Source of the DNA: Fodinibius sediminis
GTDB lineage: Bacteria; Bacteroidota; Rhodothermia; Balneolales; Balneolaceae
Length of the DNA stretch: 64,000 nt
Assembly: GCF_900182555.1 (NCBI RefSeq)
Contig: NZ_FXTH01000004.1
Location: 186,001 to 250,000 of the forward strand
Direction of reading: 5' to 3'
Both the position numbers and the translations under genes were made by a program. The notes under the pieces were generated by a model. It ran no database searches, was not told the origin of the DNA, and saw nothing but the letters and a program-made list of their open reading frames with translations. Shown piece by piece: positions 26,932 through 36,893 of this stretch. Every line of letters begins with the position of its first letter. Position 1 is the stretch's first letter.

Positions 26932-27032
26932 ATAACCTGAAATAAATTGTGATTCCCTGCTTACAATGCCTTAACTTCTGCTTCACAAATCCAATATATA
27001 GAAAAAGTAACAAAGCAAAACAAAACATAGGC

Positions 27033-27794
27033 ATGCTGACAAAACGGATCATCCCGTGTTTGGATATTAAAGACGGCCGTACTGTAAAAGGTGTCAATTT
27101 TGAAGGCTTACGCGATGCCGGAGACCCTGTTGAGCTGGCCCAGCGATATTCCGAAGAAGGAGCCGACGAGCTTGTGTTCCTGGATATCACGGCGACGAAG
27201 GAAAAGCGGAAGACACTGGTGGATCTGGTAAAAAAAATATCGCGCCGCATCGATATCCCCTTCACCGTGGGCGGCGGCATTGGCAGTGTTGAGGAAATTG
27301 CCGACATTCTCCATGCCGGCGCCGACAAAGTATCGCTCAACAGTGCTATCGTCCGGGATCCCGATCTGATTAACCGTGCGGCCCGGCAGTTTGGATCGCA
27401 GTGTATCGTAGCGGCCGTTGATGCAAAACGTACCGATGGCCAGTGGACCGTCTTTATCTCGGGTGGTTCCAAAAATACCGGACGCGATGCCTTGCAATGG
27501 ATCACGGAAGCTGAACGCCGGGGGGCCGGTGAAATTCTGCTCACCAGCATGGATCGCGACGGAACCAAATCGGGCTTTGACCTGGATCTTCTGTCCGAGG
27601 TAAATCAACAGGTATCCATTCCGGTGATTGCCAGCGGCGGGGCCGGAACCATTGCCCACTGCAGGGATGCTATAAAGCTGGGCCATGCCGATGCGGTACT
27701 GGCGGCCAGCATTTTTCATTTTCGGGAAATTGAGATTTCCCTGTTAAAAGAGGAGCTGCAGCGTGCCCAGATTCCAGTAAGACAAACCTTCTAA
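27033..27794 (+). CDS. hisF: Imidazole glycerol phosphate synthase, cyclase subunit
   Basis: HisF makes imidazole glycerol phosphate and AICAR from PRFAR using ammonia from HisH. From ATG 27033 ([20 protein letters not shown]) the protein has 253 residues, the standard length; the frame is open further upstream without homology. Asp11 is in CLDIKDG, the second catalytic Asp in VAAVDAKR, and phosphate sites are in VGGGIGS and ASGGAGT. It is followed by hisIE after 42 bases. Confidence 0.96.
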   Translation: MLTKRIIPCLDIKDGRTVKGVNFEGLRDAGDPVELAQRYSEEGADELVFLDITATKEKRKTLVDLVKKISRRIDIPFTVGGGIGSVEEIADILHAGADKVSLNSAIVRDPDLINRAARQFGSQCIVAAVDAKRTDGQWTVFISGGSKNTGRDALQWITEAERRGAGEILLTSMDRDGTKSGFDLDLLSEVNQQVSIPVIASGGAGTIAHCRDAIKLGHADAVLAASIFHFREIEISLLKEELQRAQIPVRQTF

Positions 27795-27836
27795 TTTTTT
27801 CAACTCCAATACCATACATAGTATCCCTGAGAAATT

Positions 27837-28451
27837 ATGATTGACATCGAATCTCTAGATTTTACGAAAGGCGATGGTCTTATTCCCGCTGTCATCCAGG
27901 ATGCCAGTACCTTCCAGGTTCTTATGCTTGGATATATGAACAGAGAGGCGCTCGAGGCTACGCTCGACAAGAAACGAGTTACATTCTACAGCCGCAGCAA
28001 AAAACGGTTATGGACCAAAGGCGAGACCTCCGGCAACTTTCTTGAACTGGTGGATATCCAGCAGGATTGCGACGACGATACGCTGCTCCTGTTGGCTCAA
28101 CCACACGGACCGACCTGCCACACCGGAAATCAAAGCTGCTTTTATCAAAAAGACTTTGTCTCGGAAGAGCCCCTGTTTTTCCTGCGGGAACTTGAACAAT
28201 TGATTGCCAGCCGAAAACAGGAACGTCCCGACGATTCATACACTACCTATCTGTTTGACAAGGGAGTGGATACCATTGCACAGAAAGTGGGGGAAGAAGC
28301 CGTGGAAACCGTTATTGAAGCAAAAAATAATCAACCGGACGAGTTTATCGGTGAAACAGCCGACCTGCTTTACCACTTAATGGTACTGCTTGCTGAAAAA
28401 GAAATATCGCTGGACCAGATCATAAAGCGCCTCAAAGAACGTCATAAGTAG
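27837..28451 (+). CDS. hisIE: Bifunctional phosphoribosyl-AMP cyclohydrolase / phosphoribosyl-ATP pyrophosphatase
   Basis: The 204 residues combine HisI (about 1-110: MLGYMNREALEATL, VTFYSRSKKRLWTKGETSGNFL, DCDDDTLLLL, GPTCHTGNQSCF with metal-binding Asp/Cys) and HisE (about 115-204: VDTIAQKVGEEAVETVIEAKN, ETADLLYHLMVLL). Together they catalyse steps 2 and 3 of histidine synthesis. It is the last his gene in the window and probably shares a transcript with hisF. Confidence 0.96.
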   Translation: MIDIESLDFTKGDGLIPAVIQDASTFQVLMLGYMNREALEATLDKKRVTFYSRSKKRLWTKGETSGNFLELVDIQQDCDDDTLLLLAQPHGPTCHTGNQSCFYQKDFVSEEPLFFLRELEQLIASRKQERPDDSYTTYLFDKGVDTIAQKVGEEAVETVIEAKNNQPDEFIGETADLLYHLMVLLAEKEISLDQIIKRLKERHK

Positions 28452-28493
28452 TCGTAAGGCCCGCTGTATTTTATTTCGGTTTCTGCCGTACTT

Positions 28494-30548
28494 TCAGTTC
28501 TGCCGTTTGACGGCAACGCGATATAACCAGCCAATAAAAAACAGGGCTGCCAGTCCACCCGCCCAGTCGGCATAAGGGATAAACCATTCCGGGACGATAC
28601 GAAGGGCATCGGTACTCTCCTGTATGGCAAATGGAATAGCCAGGATAATTCCCACCAGTGCTTCGCCGGTTATAAGACCGGATGAAAACAGCAGCCCTTG
28701 CCGTTCAGCTTCTCCACGCGCCTGTTCAGGATCCTTTCCTTCTTTACCGGCCCTCCTGGCAACGGTTCTGCCGGCCCACCAGGCAAGCCCCCCCCCGATA
28801 AAAATAGGTACCGTCAACTCCAGCGGAAGATATATGCCCACAGCGACCGCCAGCACCGGACTGCGAAAAGAGGATCCGCGGGCTTCCAGCACCTTGTCGA
28901 ATATTATGATAGCGACGGCGATCACTGCTCCAATCCAGATCATATTCCATTCCAGATTTCGGGCAAACACGCCTTCAGCAACAGACTGCATCAAGGTTGC
29001 CTGCGGGGCACTCAGCATTTCATCCGGGTTCATGCCCTCTCTCGGCAATACGCCCCCCAGGCCATAGGCGTTAAACAGGAGACTTAAGATTGGAGCTATG
29101 ACCAACGCCGCTGATACAACGCCCACAATTTGCATAATCTGCTGTTTATAAGGGGTCGCCCCCACGAGCTGACCGGCCTTCAAATCCTGCATGTTGTCAC
29201 CGGCAATAGCAGCGGCACATGCCACCATCGCTCCCACCACAATGGCCGCTGCAGCAGCCGCCTGGGCTCTGCTGCTGTCTACAGCGAAATCCAGTTGTGT
29301 CCCCAGTATAGCCAGCAATATAAGTGAAGTGGCCAGTATGGTGGCAATGGTAACACCGGAAATGGGATTGTTTGAGGAGCCGACAAGTCCGGCCATATAA
29401 CCCGCTACGGAGGCAAATAAAAAGCCGGCCACCAATGAAAAGAGAACACCCGTCGCCATTGTCAACCAATACAGCCCCCTGCTGACCGGCAAGTGCGTGG
29501 TGTCGATTACCTGGGTAAAGACAATAAAAATAGGTATTGATAGTCCCACCACCCCCCAGAGCACCAAATTTATCGGCATATCGCGCTCCGTGCGCAACCC
29601 CTGGTCGCCATCTCCCGAACGTGCCTGCTTGACAGCTTCCCAAGACGATTGAATGCCATCTTTAAGCGGCTTGGCCAGTGAAATAAGCGCCCATATACCT
29701 CCCACAACCATGGCTCCTACCCCCATATAGCGTATTTTTTCACTCCAAATCTCCAGGGCCGCCTCATAACCTGATATCCCGCCTGTGACTTCGGCAATTT
29801 CGGCAGGACTGGCAAATGCCATATACAAGGGAATCCCAAACAGCCAGGAAATAAGTCCGCCTCCAAAAACCAGCACTGCAATATTCAACCCTACAATATA
29901 TCCTACCCCCAGCAGAGCCACCGAAAGCTCCGTCCCTATTCCGAATATCGAGTGACCGGCTGTTACCGAACCGCTGACGGATCCGGAAAATATCTTCAGC
30001 CCTGTTTGTCCCAGTTTATACCCCCCGGCCGCCAGGGCAGCCCATGCGATTTGTATAATGCCTTTCCCTCCCGTGCTGCCCGCTTTCAAGACTTCTCCGG
30101 TGGCAACCCCCTCCGGGAATTTTAATTTTTGTTGAATGATAAGGGCCCGGCGGAGCGGAATCGTAAAGAGTACACCCAGTATGCCTCCAAACATGGCAAT
30201 GGCCATGGTGTCCCAGAATGGGAAGTCGGTCCAGTACCGGAGTAGGATAAGGGCGGGAAGGGTAAATATAACCCCGGCTGCCAGCGATTCGCCAGCCGAG
30301 GCGGCCGTCTGTACAATATTGTTTTCCAGTATATTGGAACGTTTAAAAAGCCGGAGGGCGGCCATGGAAATAACAGCTGCAGGGATGGAGGCGGAAACCG
30401 TCATCCCTACCTTCAGTCCCAGATAGGCATTGGCCCCGGCTAAAATAGCCGACAGCAAGATACCAAGCAGAACCGCTTTGACTGTTATTTGCGGCAGATC
30501 ATCTTCTGCCCGAACGTAAGGCGTAAATGTTGTCTCTGATTTGCCCAC
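28494..30548 (-). CDS. OPT-family oligopeptide (or metal-chelate) transporter
   Basis: The protein has 684 residues with about fifteen hydrophobic helices. It begins LPQITVKAVLLGILLSAILAGANAYLGLKVGMTVSASIPAAVISMAALR, the hallmark start of prokaryotic OPT proteins. NIVQTAASAGESLAAGVIFTLPAL and GDNMQDLKAGQLVGATPYKQQIMQIVG are further OPT signatures. These inner-membrane carriers take up oligopeptides or metal complexes; the substrate cannot be told. It stands alone, convergent with hisIE and divergent from osmC. Confidence 0.93.
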   Translation of the reverse strand: MGKSETTFTPYVRAEDDLPQITVKAVLLGILLSAILAGANAYLGLKVGMTVSASIPAAVISMAALRLFKRSNILENNIVQTAASAGESLAAGVIFTLPALILLRYWTDFPFWDTMAIAMFGGILGVLFTIPLRRALIIQQKLKFPEGVATGEVLKAGSTGGKGIIQIAWAALAAGGYKLGQTGLKIFSGSVSGSVTAGHSIFGIGTELSVALLGVGYIVGLNIAVLVFGGGLISWLFGIPLYMAFASPAEIAEVTGGISGYEAALEIWSEKIRYMGVGAMVVGGIWALISLAKPLKDGIQSSWEAVKQARSGDGDQGLRTERDMPINLVLWGVVGLSIPIFIVFTQVIDTTHLPVSRGLYWLTMATGVLFSLVAGFLFASVAGYMAGLVGSSNNPISGVTIATILATSLILLAILGTQLDFAVDSSRAQAAAAAAIVVGAMVACAAAIAGDNMQDLKAGQLVGATPYKQQIMQIVGVVSAALVIAPILSLLFNAYGLGGVLPREGMNPDEMLSAPQATLMQSVAEGVFARNLEWNMIWIGAVIAVAIIIFDKVLEARGSSFRSPVLAVAVGIYLPLELTVPIFIGGGLAWWAGRTVARRAGKEGKDPEQARGEAERQGLLFSSGLITGEALVGIILAIPFAIQESTDALRIVPEWFIPYADWAGGLAALFFIGWLYRVAVKRQN

Positions 30549-30730
30549 TGAATTCTGTGTATGTTTGCAATTTGTGACATATTCAAACAGAAATGATCAC
30601 GGGAAGATAATGAAGTATCGCTCAATCAGAAAATCATCTGTTCCTCATAACATTTTAACGGCGACTGCTCCTTTATTCCCTCCCCCTATTTGTGTAAGTT
30701 CTGATTTTCCATCATTACCCTTAATCATGA

Positions 30731-31159
30731 ATGTCTGTCATGAAGATTACGATCAAACAGTTAGAAGGAATCCATATGGAAGCTGCCAATGAACAAGGAG
30801 GCCTTATCCGGATGGACGGCTCCGGAAATACAGGCGGTCTGGAGGGCGGATTTAGTCCCATGCAGCTGCTGCTGGCCGGAGCAGGAGGATGCAGTGCCAT
30901 TGATATTATCGGCATTCTCGAAAAGCAACAGCAGGACCTGCAGGATCTGCAAGTTGAAATAGATGGCGACCGCCGAAAAAAAGAAACCTATTCGGAATAT
31001 ACCACCATCCACCTGCACTATATTTTCATTGGTGATCTTGAAGCCTCCAAAGTGGAACGGGCGATCAACCTGTCGCTGGACAAGTACTGTTCGGTTTCCA
31101 AAACCTTGGAAAAAACTTCTGCCATTACCCATAGCTACGAAATTAACCCCTCCCAATAA
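30731..31159 (+). CDS. OsmC-family peroxide-reductase-like protein
   Basis: The protein has 142 residues. The two conserved cysteines are in LLLAGAGGCSAIDII and DKYCSVSKTL, as in OsmC/Ohr/YhfA proteins, where the pair reduces peroxides. FSPMQLLLAGAGGCSAID points to the YhfA/OsmC side rather than Ohr. It is only six bases upstream of the sulfhydrylase gene, so they are probably co-transcribed, linking thiol chemistry with homocysteine synthesis. Confidence 0.88.
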   Translation: MSVMKITIKQLEGIHMEAANEQGGLIRMDGSGNTGGLEGGFSPMQLLLAGAGGCSAIDIIGILEKQQQDLQDLQVEIDGDRRKKETYSEYTTIHLHYIFIGDLEASKVERAINLSLDKYCSVSKTLEKTSAITHSYEINPSQ

Positions 31160-31165
31160 ACTGCC

Positions 31166-32332
31166 ATGAAACAACAAAAACCCGAAACCAAAGCCATACG
31201 TACCCAGACAAGCCGCACCGAACAGCGGGAGCATTCAACGCCCCTTTTTATGACGTCGAGTTTTGTTTTCGATTCGGCCGAACATGCCCGCGCCCTTTTT
31301 GCCAGTGAGGCAGAAGGTAATGTGTACAGCCGCTATTCCAATCCCAATGTGGATGAATTCATCCAGAAGATGTGTGAGCTGGAAGGTGCTGAAGCCGGTG
31401 TAGCCACGGCTTCCGGGATGTCAGCCATTTTCTCCAGCCTGGCGGGGCTGCTGGAGCAGGGGGATCATGTTCTGGCCTGCCGCTCACTGTTTGGCTCTTC
31501 ACACCAGATCCTCAACGGTATTTTGCCCAAATGGGGCATTACTTATTCATATGGAAATATTGACCAGCCTGAACAGTGGGAATCCCTGGTTCAGGACAAT
31601 ACCAGAGTGCTGTTTCTTGAAACGCCCTCGAATCCGGGCCTCGACCTGATTGATCTGGAGTGGGCCGGAGAACTCGCAGAGGCCCATAACCTCATCCTTG
31701 TCGTTGACAATTGTTTTGCTACGCCCTACCTGCAAAAACCGATGACCTTCGGTGCCGACATCGTACTTCATTCGGCCACGAAATTCATTGACGGACAGGG
31801 ACGAGGCATCGGTGGCGTTGTAGTTGGTGAAGAAAAGTATATTGAAGAGATCAGCTTTTTTACCCGTCACTCCGGGCCGGCCCTGTCCCCCTTCAACGCA
31901 TGGATGTTCTCCAAAAGCCTCGAAACGCTTCCGGTGCGCATGGACCGGCACTGTGATAATGCCCTGGCCCTGGCAGCGTTTCTGGAAGACCAGCCACAGG
32001 TGGAATGGGTTAAATACCCGTTTCTGAAGAGTCATCCCCAGTATGATCTGGCTCAAAAACAGATGAAAAAAGGCGGTGGTGTCGTAGCTTTCAACATCGA
32101 GGGAGGCTACAATGCGGCAAAACGGTTTTTGGACAAGCTTCAGACCCTGTCCCTCTCGGCGAATCTGGGGGATTCCCGGACCATTGCCACCCATCCCGCC
32201 TCAACCACACACTCGAAATTATCGGACGAAGAACGCGCGGTTGTGAACATCACCCCGGGCATGATCCGTATCGCGGTGGGACTCGAAGCCATCGATGACA
32301 TTCAATCAGATATCAGCCAGGCCCTGTCATAG
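31166..32332 (+). CDS. metZ: O-succinylhomoserine sulfhydrylase-like Cys/Met metabolism PLP enzyme
   Basis: The protein has 388 residues. The fold-type I PLP family is shown by TPLFMTSSFVFDSAEHA, YSRYSNPNVDEF, ATASGMSAI, LETPSNPGLDLIDL, VDNCFATPYLQKP, the Schiff-base Lys in HSATKFIDGQGR and DSRTIATHPASTTHSKLS. The overall pattern best fits MetZ, which makes homocysteine directly from activated homoserine and sulfide. Cystathionine gamma-synthase is a close alternative. It would use sulfide made by the sulfate-assimilation operon further on. Confidence 0.85.
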   Translation: MKQQKPETKAIRTQTSRTEQREHSTPLFMTSSFVFDSAEHARALFASEAEGNVYSRYSNPNVDEFIQKMCELEGAEAGVATASGMSAIFSSLAGLLEQGDHVLACRSLFGSSHQILNGILPKWGITYSYGNIDQPEQWESLVQDNTRVLFLETPSNPGLDLIDLEWAGELAEAHNLILVVDNCFATPYLQKPMTFGADIVLHSATKFIDGQGRGIGGVVVGEEKYIEEISFFTRHSGPALSPFNAWMFSKSLETLPVRMDRHCDNALALAAFLEDQPQVEWVKYPFLKSHPQYDLAQKQMKKGGGVVAFNIEGGYNAAKRFLDKLQTLSLSANLGDSRTIATHPASTTHSKLSDEERAVVNITPGMIRIAVGLEAIDDIQSDISQALS

Positions 32333-32367
32333 CCAAACAAGGCCCGGTCCTCTGGTTCCAGCCCGAT

Positions 32368-34077
32368 TTATTTTGTCGGGTCTACCAACTCGTACGGCAA
32401 GTTATCGGTAACACATCCTTCGGAAGCCGAGGAAACCAGGCAGGCATACTTGTACAGTGCACCCCGGCTGACCTGCAGGGGCGGGGCCTCCCACGACTGG
32501 CGGCGTTTTTCCAGCTCTTCATCAGAGAGCTCAACCCTGATAATGCGTTCATCAGCATCAATGGTAATCGTGTCGCCATCTTCTATCAGTGCAATAGTGC
32601 CTCCAACCTGGGCCTCGGGGGTTACATGACCGATCACAAAGCCATGGCTGCCGCCCGAAAAACGTCCGTCAGTAATGAGTGCCACATCCTTGCCAAGACC
32701 AGCCCCCATAATAGCAGCCGTAATAGAAAGCATCTCACGCATACCCGGTCCGCCCTTGGGTCCTTCGTAGCGAATAACCACCACATCGCCTTTCTGTACT
32801 TCCCCACCCTGGATGCCCTTCAGACTTTCCTCCTCAGAATTATAGACCCGGGCCCTGCCGGTAAACCGGGTACCCTCCTTTCCTGTTATCTTTGCTACGG
32901 CCCCCTCCGGTGCCAGATTTCCGTAGAGAATCTGAAGGTGTCCGGTTGGCTTGATCGGGCTATCCACCGGCGAGATAATATTTTGTTCTTCAAAGAGCGG
33001 CGGCACATCAGCCACATTTTCGGCCAGTGTTTGGCCGGTAACCGTAAGACAATCGCCGTCAAGGAGGCCCTCTTTAAGCAACAACTTCTGCACCGCCGGC
33101 ACACCGCCCACATTATAAAGGTCTTCCATCACATACTTTCCGCTCGGCTTCAAATCTGCCAGGTAAGGTGTGCGGTTGCTGATCTCCTGGAATTCTTCAA
33201 TGGTAAAAGGTATTTCAGCGGAATGGGCGATTGCCAGAAGATGCATCACTGCATTTGTCGATCCGCCCAGCGCCACCGTCATCACCACTGCATTTTCCAA
33301 CGATTTTCGGGTAATAATATCACGGGGCTTGATATCCTCTTCCAGAAGGTGACGTATCGCCTTACCGGCCCGCCGGCACTCCTTGATCTTTTCGGCATGC
33401 GTTGCCGGGATGGATGAACTGAAAGGCAGACTCATACCCATTGTCTCTATGGCTGAAGCCATCGTATTGGCTGTGTACATCCCGCCACAGGCCCCCGCCC
33501 CCGGACAGGCATGGCGCAAAACATTATTCATTTGTTCTTCGGTTATCTCATCCGAAAGGTAGGCTCCGTAGGATTCAAAAGCCGAAACGATATCCAGGTC
33601 CTGTCCATTGAGTTTACCGGGACGAATCGTCCCGCCGTACACCATGATGGAGGGGCGATTGAGGCGGGCCATGGCCATGATGGATCCCGGCATATTTTTG
33701 TCGCATCCCACAACCGATATATTGGCGTCATACCACTGGGCCCGCATGACAGTCTCAATGGAATCCGCAATAATCTCTCGCGACTGCAATGAATATTTCA
33801 TTCCCTGAGTCCCCATGGAGATTCCATCGCTCACTCCTATACTGTGGAAAACCAGGCCCACCATGTCCGCTTCCCAGGTGCTTTCGTGCACATAATCAGC
33901 CAGGTCATTCAGGTGCATGTTGCAGGGATTGCCCTGCCATCCGGTACTGGCAATACCCACCTGGGGCTTATTCATATCCTCATCTGTAAGCCCTGCGCCG
34001 TATAACATGGCGCGTGAGCCAACCTGTGACTGTTGCTGGGTGAGTTTTGAGCTGTATTTATTAAGTTTTGGGGCCAT
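32368..34077 (-). CDS. ilvD: Dihydroxy-acid dehydratase
   Basis: IlvD removes water from dihydroxy acids in valine and isoleucine synthesis. From ATG 34077 ([14 protein letters not shown]) the protein has 569 residues. An upstream TTG would add 14 residues without homology. Iron-sulfur and Mg motifs are present: [68 protein letters not shown] and [18 protein letters not shown]. It is divergent from ilvB, sharing the control region with the Ile/Leu-rich leader. Confidence 0.96.
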   Translation of the reverse strand: MAPKLNKYSSKLTQQQSQVGSRAMLYGAGLTDEDMNKPQVGIASTGWQGNPCNMHLNDLADYVHESTWEADMVGLVFHSIGVSDGISMGTQGMKYSLQSREIIADSIETVMRAQWYDANISVVGCDKNMPGSIMAMARLNRPSIMVYGGTIRPGKLNGQDLDIVSAFESYGAYLSDEITEEQMNNVLRHACPGAGACGGMYTANTMASAIETMGMSLPFSSSIPATHAEKIKECRRAGKAIRHLLEEDIKPRDIITRKSLENAVVMTVALGGSTNAVMHLLAIAHSAEIPFTIEEFQEISNRTPYLADLKPSGKYVMEDLYNVGGVPAVQKLLLKEGLLDGDCLTVTGQTLAENVADVPPLFEEQNIISPVDSPIKPTGHLQILYGNLAPEGAVAKITGKEGTRFTGRARVYNSEEESLKGIQGGEVQKGDVVVIRYEGPKGGPGMREMLSITAAIMGAGLGKDVALITDGRFSGGSHGFVIGHVTPEAQVGGTIALIEDGDTITIDADERIIRVELSDEELEKRRQSWEAPPLQVSRGALYKYACLVSSASEGCVTDNLPYELVDPTK

Positions 34078-34204
34078 AATACTGGATTTTATAATCCCGT
34101 TGAGCAGCTGTGACTCCAACGGAAAGGCTGAGTATTTTCATTATCGCTTTAAAAACTAAAAGAATCCCGGAACTAAACAAGAGAAAAAACAAAAAAGTCA
34201 CATT

Positions 34205-34212
34205 TAAATTTG
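34205..34212 (+). promoter_or_regulatory. Candidate Bacteroidota-type -7 box for the ilv leader transcript
   Basis: TAAATTTG matches the TAnnTTTG -7 consensus exactly. No clear TTTG -33 box is seen at the usual spacing, so this is tentative. A transcript from here would carry about 110 bases before the leader peptide. Confidence 0.35.
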
Positions 34213-34327
34213 ACAACAATGATTCCTTTTTCTATCATGCCCTTTCTCAATAGAAAAAAGGCAACCGTTGAACACACAAGTACCACATAATACGTTGACT
34301 ACTGCGCGATTTTCGGAATCCATTTCC

Positions 34328-34486
34328 ATGGCATCGAAGCAGGATCATATTTTCTTGGTACTGGTACTTTCTCTGTTCTTCTCAGCTGCCGTTTCTATCT
34401 CTTCTGCAATAGGTCTGATTAGTATCCTACTCATTCTACCTATTCTAATTTCTGGCATTATCAACCTAATTCTAATTATCAGCTAA
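34328..34486 (+). CDS. Ile/Leu-rich leader peptide of the ilv-leu operon
   Basis: ATG 34328 opens a 52-codon frame (a TTG at 34268 would extend it). It contains 13 Ile, 11 Leu and 3 Val, so about half the residues are branched-chain amino acids. The densest run is ISILLILPILISGIINLILI at the end. Five of eleven Leu codons are CTA. It ends 88 bases before ilvB. Composition, clustering and position fit an attenuation leader analogous to enterobacterial ilvL. A small hydrophobic membrane protein is the alternative. Confidence 0.72.
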   Translation: MASKQDHIFLVLVLSLFFSAAVSISSAIGLISILLILPILISGIINLILIIS

Positions 34487-34572
34487 TAATAGCAGCCAGG
34501 GGTTAGAATAAAAGTCCAACAAACATTTTATTTCCTTCTGACCTCTGGTGGGAAAAGTATATTTACCAGGTC
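34442..34572 (+). promoter_or_regulatory. Candidate ilv attenuator with mutually exclusive pairings ending at the ilvB start
   Basis: ATTCTAA occurs twice inside the Ile/Leu codons (34442-34448, 34469-34475), and both copies can pair with TTAGAAT (34503-34509). CCAGGGGT (34496-34503) can instead pair with ACCTCTGG (34541-34548). CTGGT (34545-34549) plus GAC (34540-34542) can pair with ACCAGGTC (34565-34572), three bases before the ATG. These 1:2, 2:3 and 3:4 alternatives resemble attenuators. No T-run follows, so the last hairpin would mask translation initiation rather than terminate. Pairings are seen; the mechanism is inferred. Confidence 0.5.
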
Positions 34573-34574
34573 AT

Positions 34575-36326
34575 ATGGCACAAGCAAAAACACAATCACT
34601 CGACAGTGCAGAAACTGACAAAGTTCAAACGACGCCCGAACCGGCTGTATTAAACGGCGCGGAACTGCTGATCCGAACGCTTGAGGATATTGACGTCGAT
34701 ACTATTTTCGGCTATCCCGGCGGGGCCGTATTGCCGATTTATGATGCCCTATTTGACGTACACGATATTAATCATGTACTTATACGCCATGAACAGGCTG
34801 GTACCCACGCCGCTGATGGGTATGCCCGGGCTACGGGCAAACCCGGTGTTGTGCTGGTGACCTCGGGACCCGGAGGAACCAATACGGTTACAGGCATTGC
34901 CACTGCCGCCATGGACTCCATTCCCATGGTCGTTTTCACGGGACAGGTGCCGACCGACCTGATTGGAAATGATGCATTTCAGGAAGCGGATATTGTAGGT
35001 ATTACGCGTCCCATTACGAAGCACAATTATCTGGTTAAGGATGTTAACAATCTGGAGCAGGTCATTCGCGAAGCATTCCATGTAGCCACAAGCGGACGTC
35101 CCGGACCTGTACTGGTGGATCTGCCCAAAGATATGCTGAATACGGAATGCCACTACAGCGGCCTCAAAAAGATTTCAATTCCCAGCTATAAGCCGACCAA
35201 GGAAGGACACTCCACCCAAATTGCCAAAGCTGCAAAGCTGCTCAGTGAAGCCGAAAAGCCTTTGATTTATGCCGGCGGAGGGGCCGTTTTGGGCGAAGCC
35301 TGGGAGGAGCTGACTGCTATGGCCGAACGGCTCAACATTCCGGTAACCACCACCTTGATGGGCCTCGGCGGTTTTCCGGAGAGCAAGCCGCAGTCCGTAG
35401 GTATGCTGGGCATGCACGGCACCTATTATGCCAATATGGCCATGACCGAATGTGATGTATTACTGGCTGTCGGTGCCCGCTTTGACGACCGCGTGACCGG
35501 TCGGCTGGACGGATTCTCTCCGCATTCAAAGAAAATTCATATTGATATCGATCCCTCAAACATAGGGAAAAATGTGCCCGTGGACATTCCCATTGTCGGT
35601 GACGTCAAGAAGGTGCTCCCTGCTATCGATCAGCAAACGACCAAACCGGAAATTGATGATTGGTGGGATACCATCCACAAGTGGAAACGGGAGCATCCCC
35701 TGAAAGTACCCGAATCAGAGGATACTATTAAGCCACAGTTGATGATTGAAAAAATATCTGAATATACCAACGGGGAGGCTATTGTCGTCACAGACGTAGG
35801 CCAGCACCAGATGTGGGCGGCCCAGCACTATACCTACAATTACCCTCGGTCCTTCCTCTCTTCCGGTGGGCTGGGTACCATGGGGTACGGATTCCCCGCA
35901 GCCTTGGGAGCCGCCTTTGGTTGTCCTGACCGGCCCGTTGTCTGTATCACCGGAGACGGTGGGTTCCAGATGACTGTTTATGAATTGGCTACGGCTGTTG
36001 AATACGAGGTGCCGCTGAAGATCGCAATCATGAATAACCAGTGCCTCGGCATGGTCCGGCAATGGCAGGAGCTGTTTTTTGACAAACGATACAGCCATTC
36101 GATCCTGAAGAAGGGGAACCCTGACTTTGTGAAGCTGGCCGAAAGCTACGGAGCGGTAGGGCTCCGCGCGACGAATCCAAAAGAAATGGATGAGGTTCTG
36201 GAACAGGCCATGAACATCAACGATCGTCCCGTTGTCATGGACTTCCAGGTCGAGGAACACGAAAATTGTTATCCAATGGTACCCGCAGGGGCCGCATTAA
36301 ACGAAATGGTTGAAGGTGACGAATAA
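34575..36326 (+). CDS. ilvB: Acetolactate synthase, large catalytic subunit
   Basis: This ThDP enzyme makes acetolactate and acetohydroxybutyrate. From ATG 34575 the protein has 583 residues; a GTG at 34548 would place nine residues over the regulatory hairpin. Key sequence includes DTIFGYPGGAVLPIYDAL, LIRHEQAGTHAADGYARATGKPGVVLVTSGPGGTN, the FAD/middle domain and the ThDP motif GDGGFQMTVYELATAVEYEVPLKIAIMNN. It overlaps ilvN by one base and heads an eight-gene branched-chain operon. Confidence 0.97.
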   Translation: MAQAKTQSLDSAETDKVQTTPEPAVLNGAELLIRTLEDIDVDTIFGYPGGAVLPIYDALFDVHDINHVLIRHEQAGTHAADGYARATGKPGVVLVTSGPGGTNTVTGIATAAMDSIPMVVFTGQVPTDLIGNDAFQEADIVGITRPITKHNYLVKDVNNLEQVIREAFHVATSGRPGPVLVDLPKDMLNTECHYSGLKKISIPSYKPTKEGHSTQIAKAAKLLSEAEKPLIYAGGGAVLGEAWEELTAMAERLNIPVTTTLMGLGGFPESKPQSVGMLGMHGTYYANMAMTECDVLLAVGARFDDRVTGRLDGFSPHSKKIHIDIDPSNIGKNVPVDIPIVGDVKKVLPAIDQQTTKPEIDDWWDTIHKWKREHPLKVPESEDTIKPQLMIEKISEYTNGEAIVVTDVGQHQMWAAQHYTYNYPRSFLSSGGLGTMGYGFPAALGAAFGCPDRPVVCITGDGGFQMTVYELATAVEYEVPLKIAIMNNQCLGMVRQWQELFFDKRYSHSILKKGNPDFVKLAESYGAVGLRATNPKEMDEVLEQAMNINDRPVVMDFQVEEHENCYPMVPAGAALNEMVEGDE

Positions 36327-36850
36327 TGAAACAATCCACAAACGGTACCACGCAGACGCTTAACAAACACACCCTTTCGGTGCTGGTAAGCTATAATCTG
36401 AATGCCCTGTCCCGTATTATCGGTATCTTCAGCGGCAAGGGCTTCGAAATAGACAGTATCAGCTTTGGATCGGGCAAACAATCTGACCTGGCCCGCATCA
36501 CCATTACAACCCACGGCGATGTGCAGATTATTGAACAGATCAACAAGCAGTTGAATAAGATTATTGATGTTGTCAAAGTCAATGATCTTACCTACGACAG
36601 CTTTGTGGAACGGGAACTGGCCCTTATCAAAGTAACGGCCACCCGATCCAGGCGATCAGAGATTATGCAGATCGCTCAGGTGTTCCGGGCCAAGGTCATC
36701 GACATCAGCCCGGAAAAATTGACCATTGAGGTCACCGGCAACCGGGATAAAGTTAATGCCTTCATAGGCATGCTCGATCCATTTGGAGTCACGGAAATTG
36801 CCCGTACCGGAAGCGTTGCGCTGAAAAGAGAATTCGACGGAAATGTATAA
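36326..36850 (+). CDS. ilvN: Acetolactate synthase, small regulatory subunit
   Basis: The 174 residues have an N-terminal ACT domain (HTLSVLVSYNLNALSRIIGIFSGKGFEIDSISFGSG) that binds valine for feedback inhibition, then the conserved C-terminal domain (SFVERELALIKVTATRSRRSEIMQIAQVFRAKVIDISPEKLTIEVTG). The TAATG overlap with ilvB implies coupled translation in matching amounts. Confidence 0.96.
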   Translation: MKQSTNGTTQTLNKHTLSVLVSYNLNALSRIIGIFSGKGFEIDSISFGSGKQSDLARITITTHGDVQIIEQINKQLNKIIDVVKVNDLTYDSFVERELALIKVTATRSRRSEIMQIAQVFRAKVIDISPEKLTIEVTGNRDKVNAFIGMLDPFGVTEIARTGSVALKREFDGNV

Positions 36851-36893
36851 TTAGGAATATAACTTTAAATAAATCATTAAATAAACCATAGAC

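Noticed and set aside
34220-34291. 23-codon frame starting near the candidate ilv promoter
   Set aside because: Few branched-chain residues and no special features; the frame at 34328 explains the region better.
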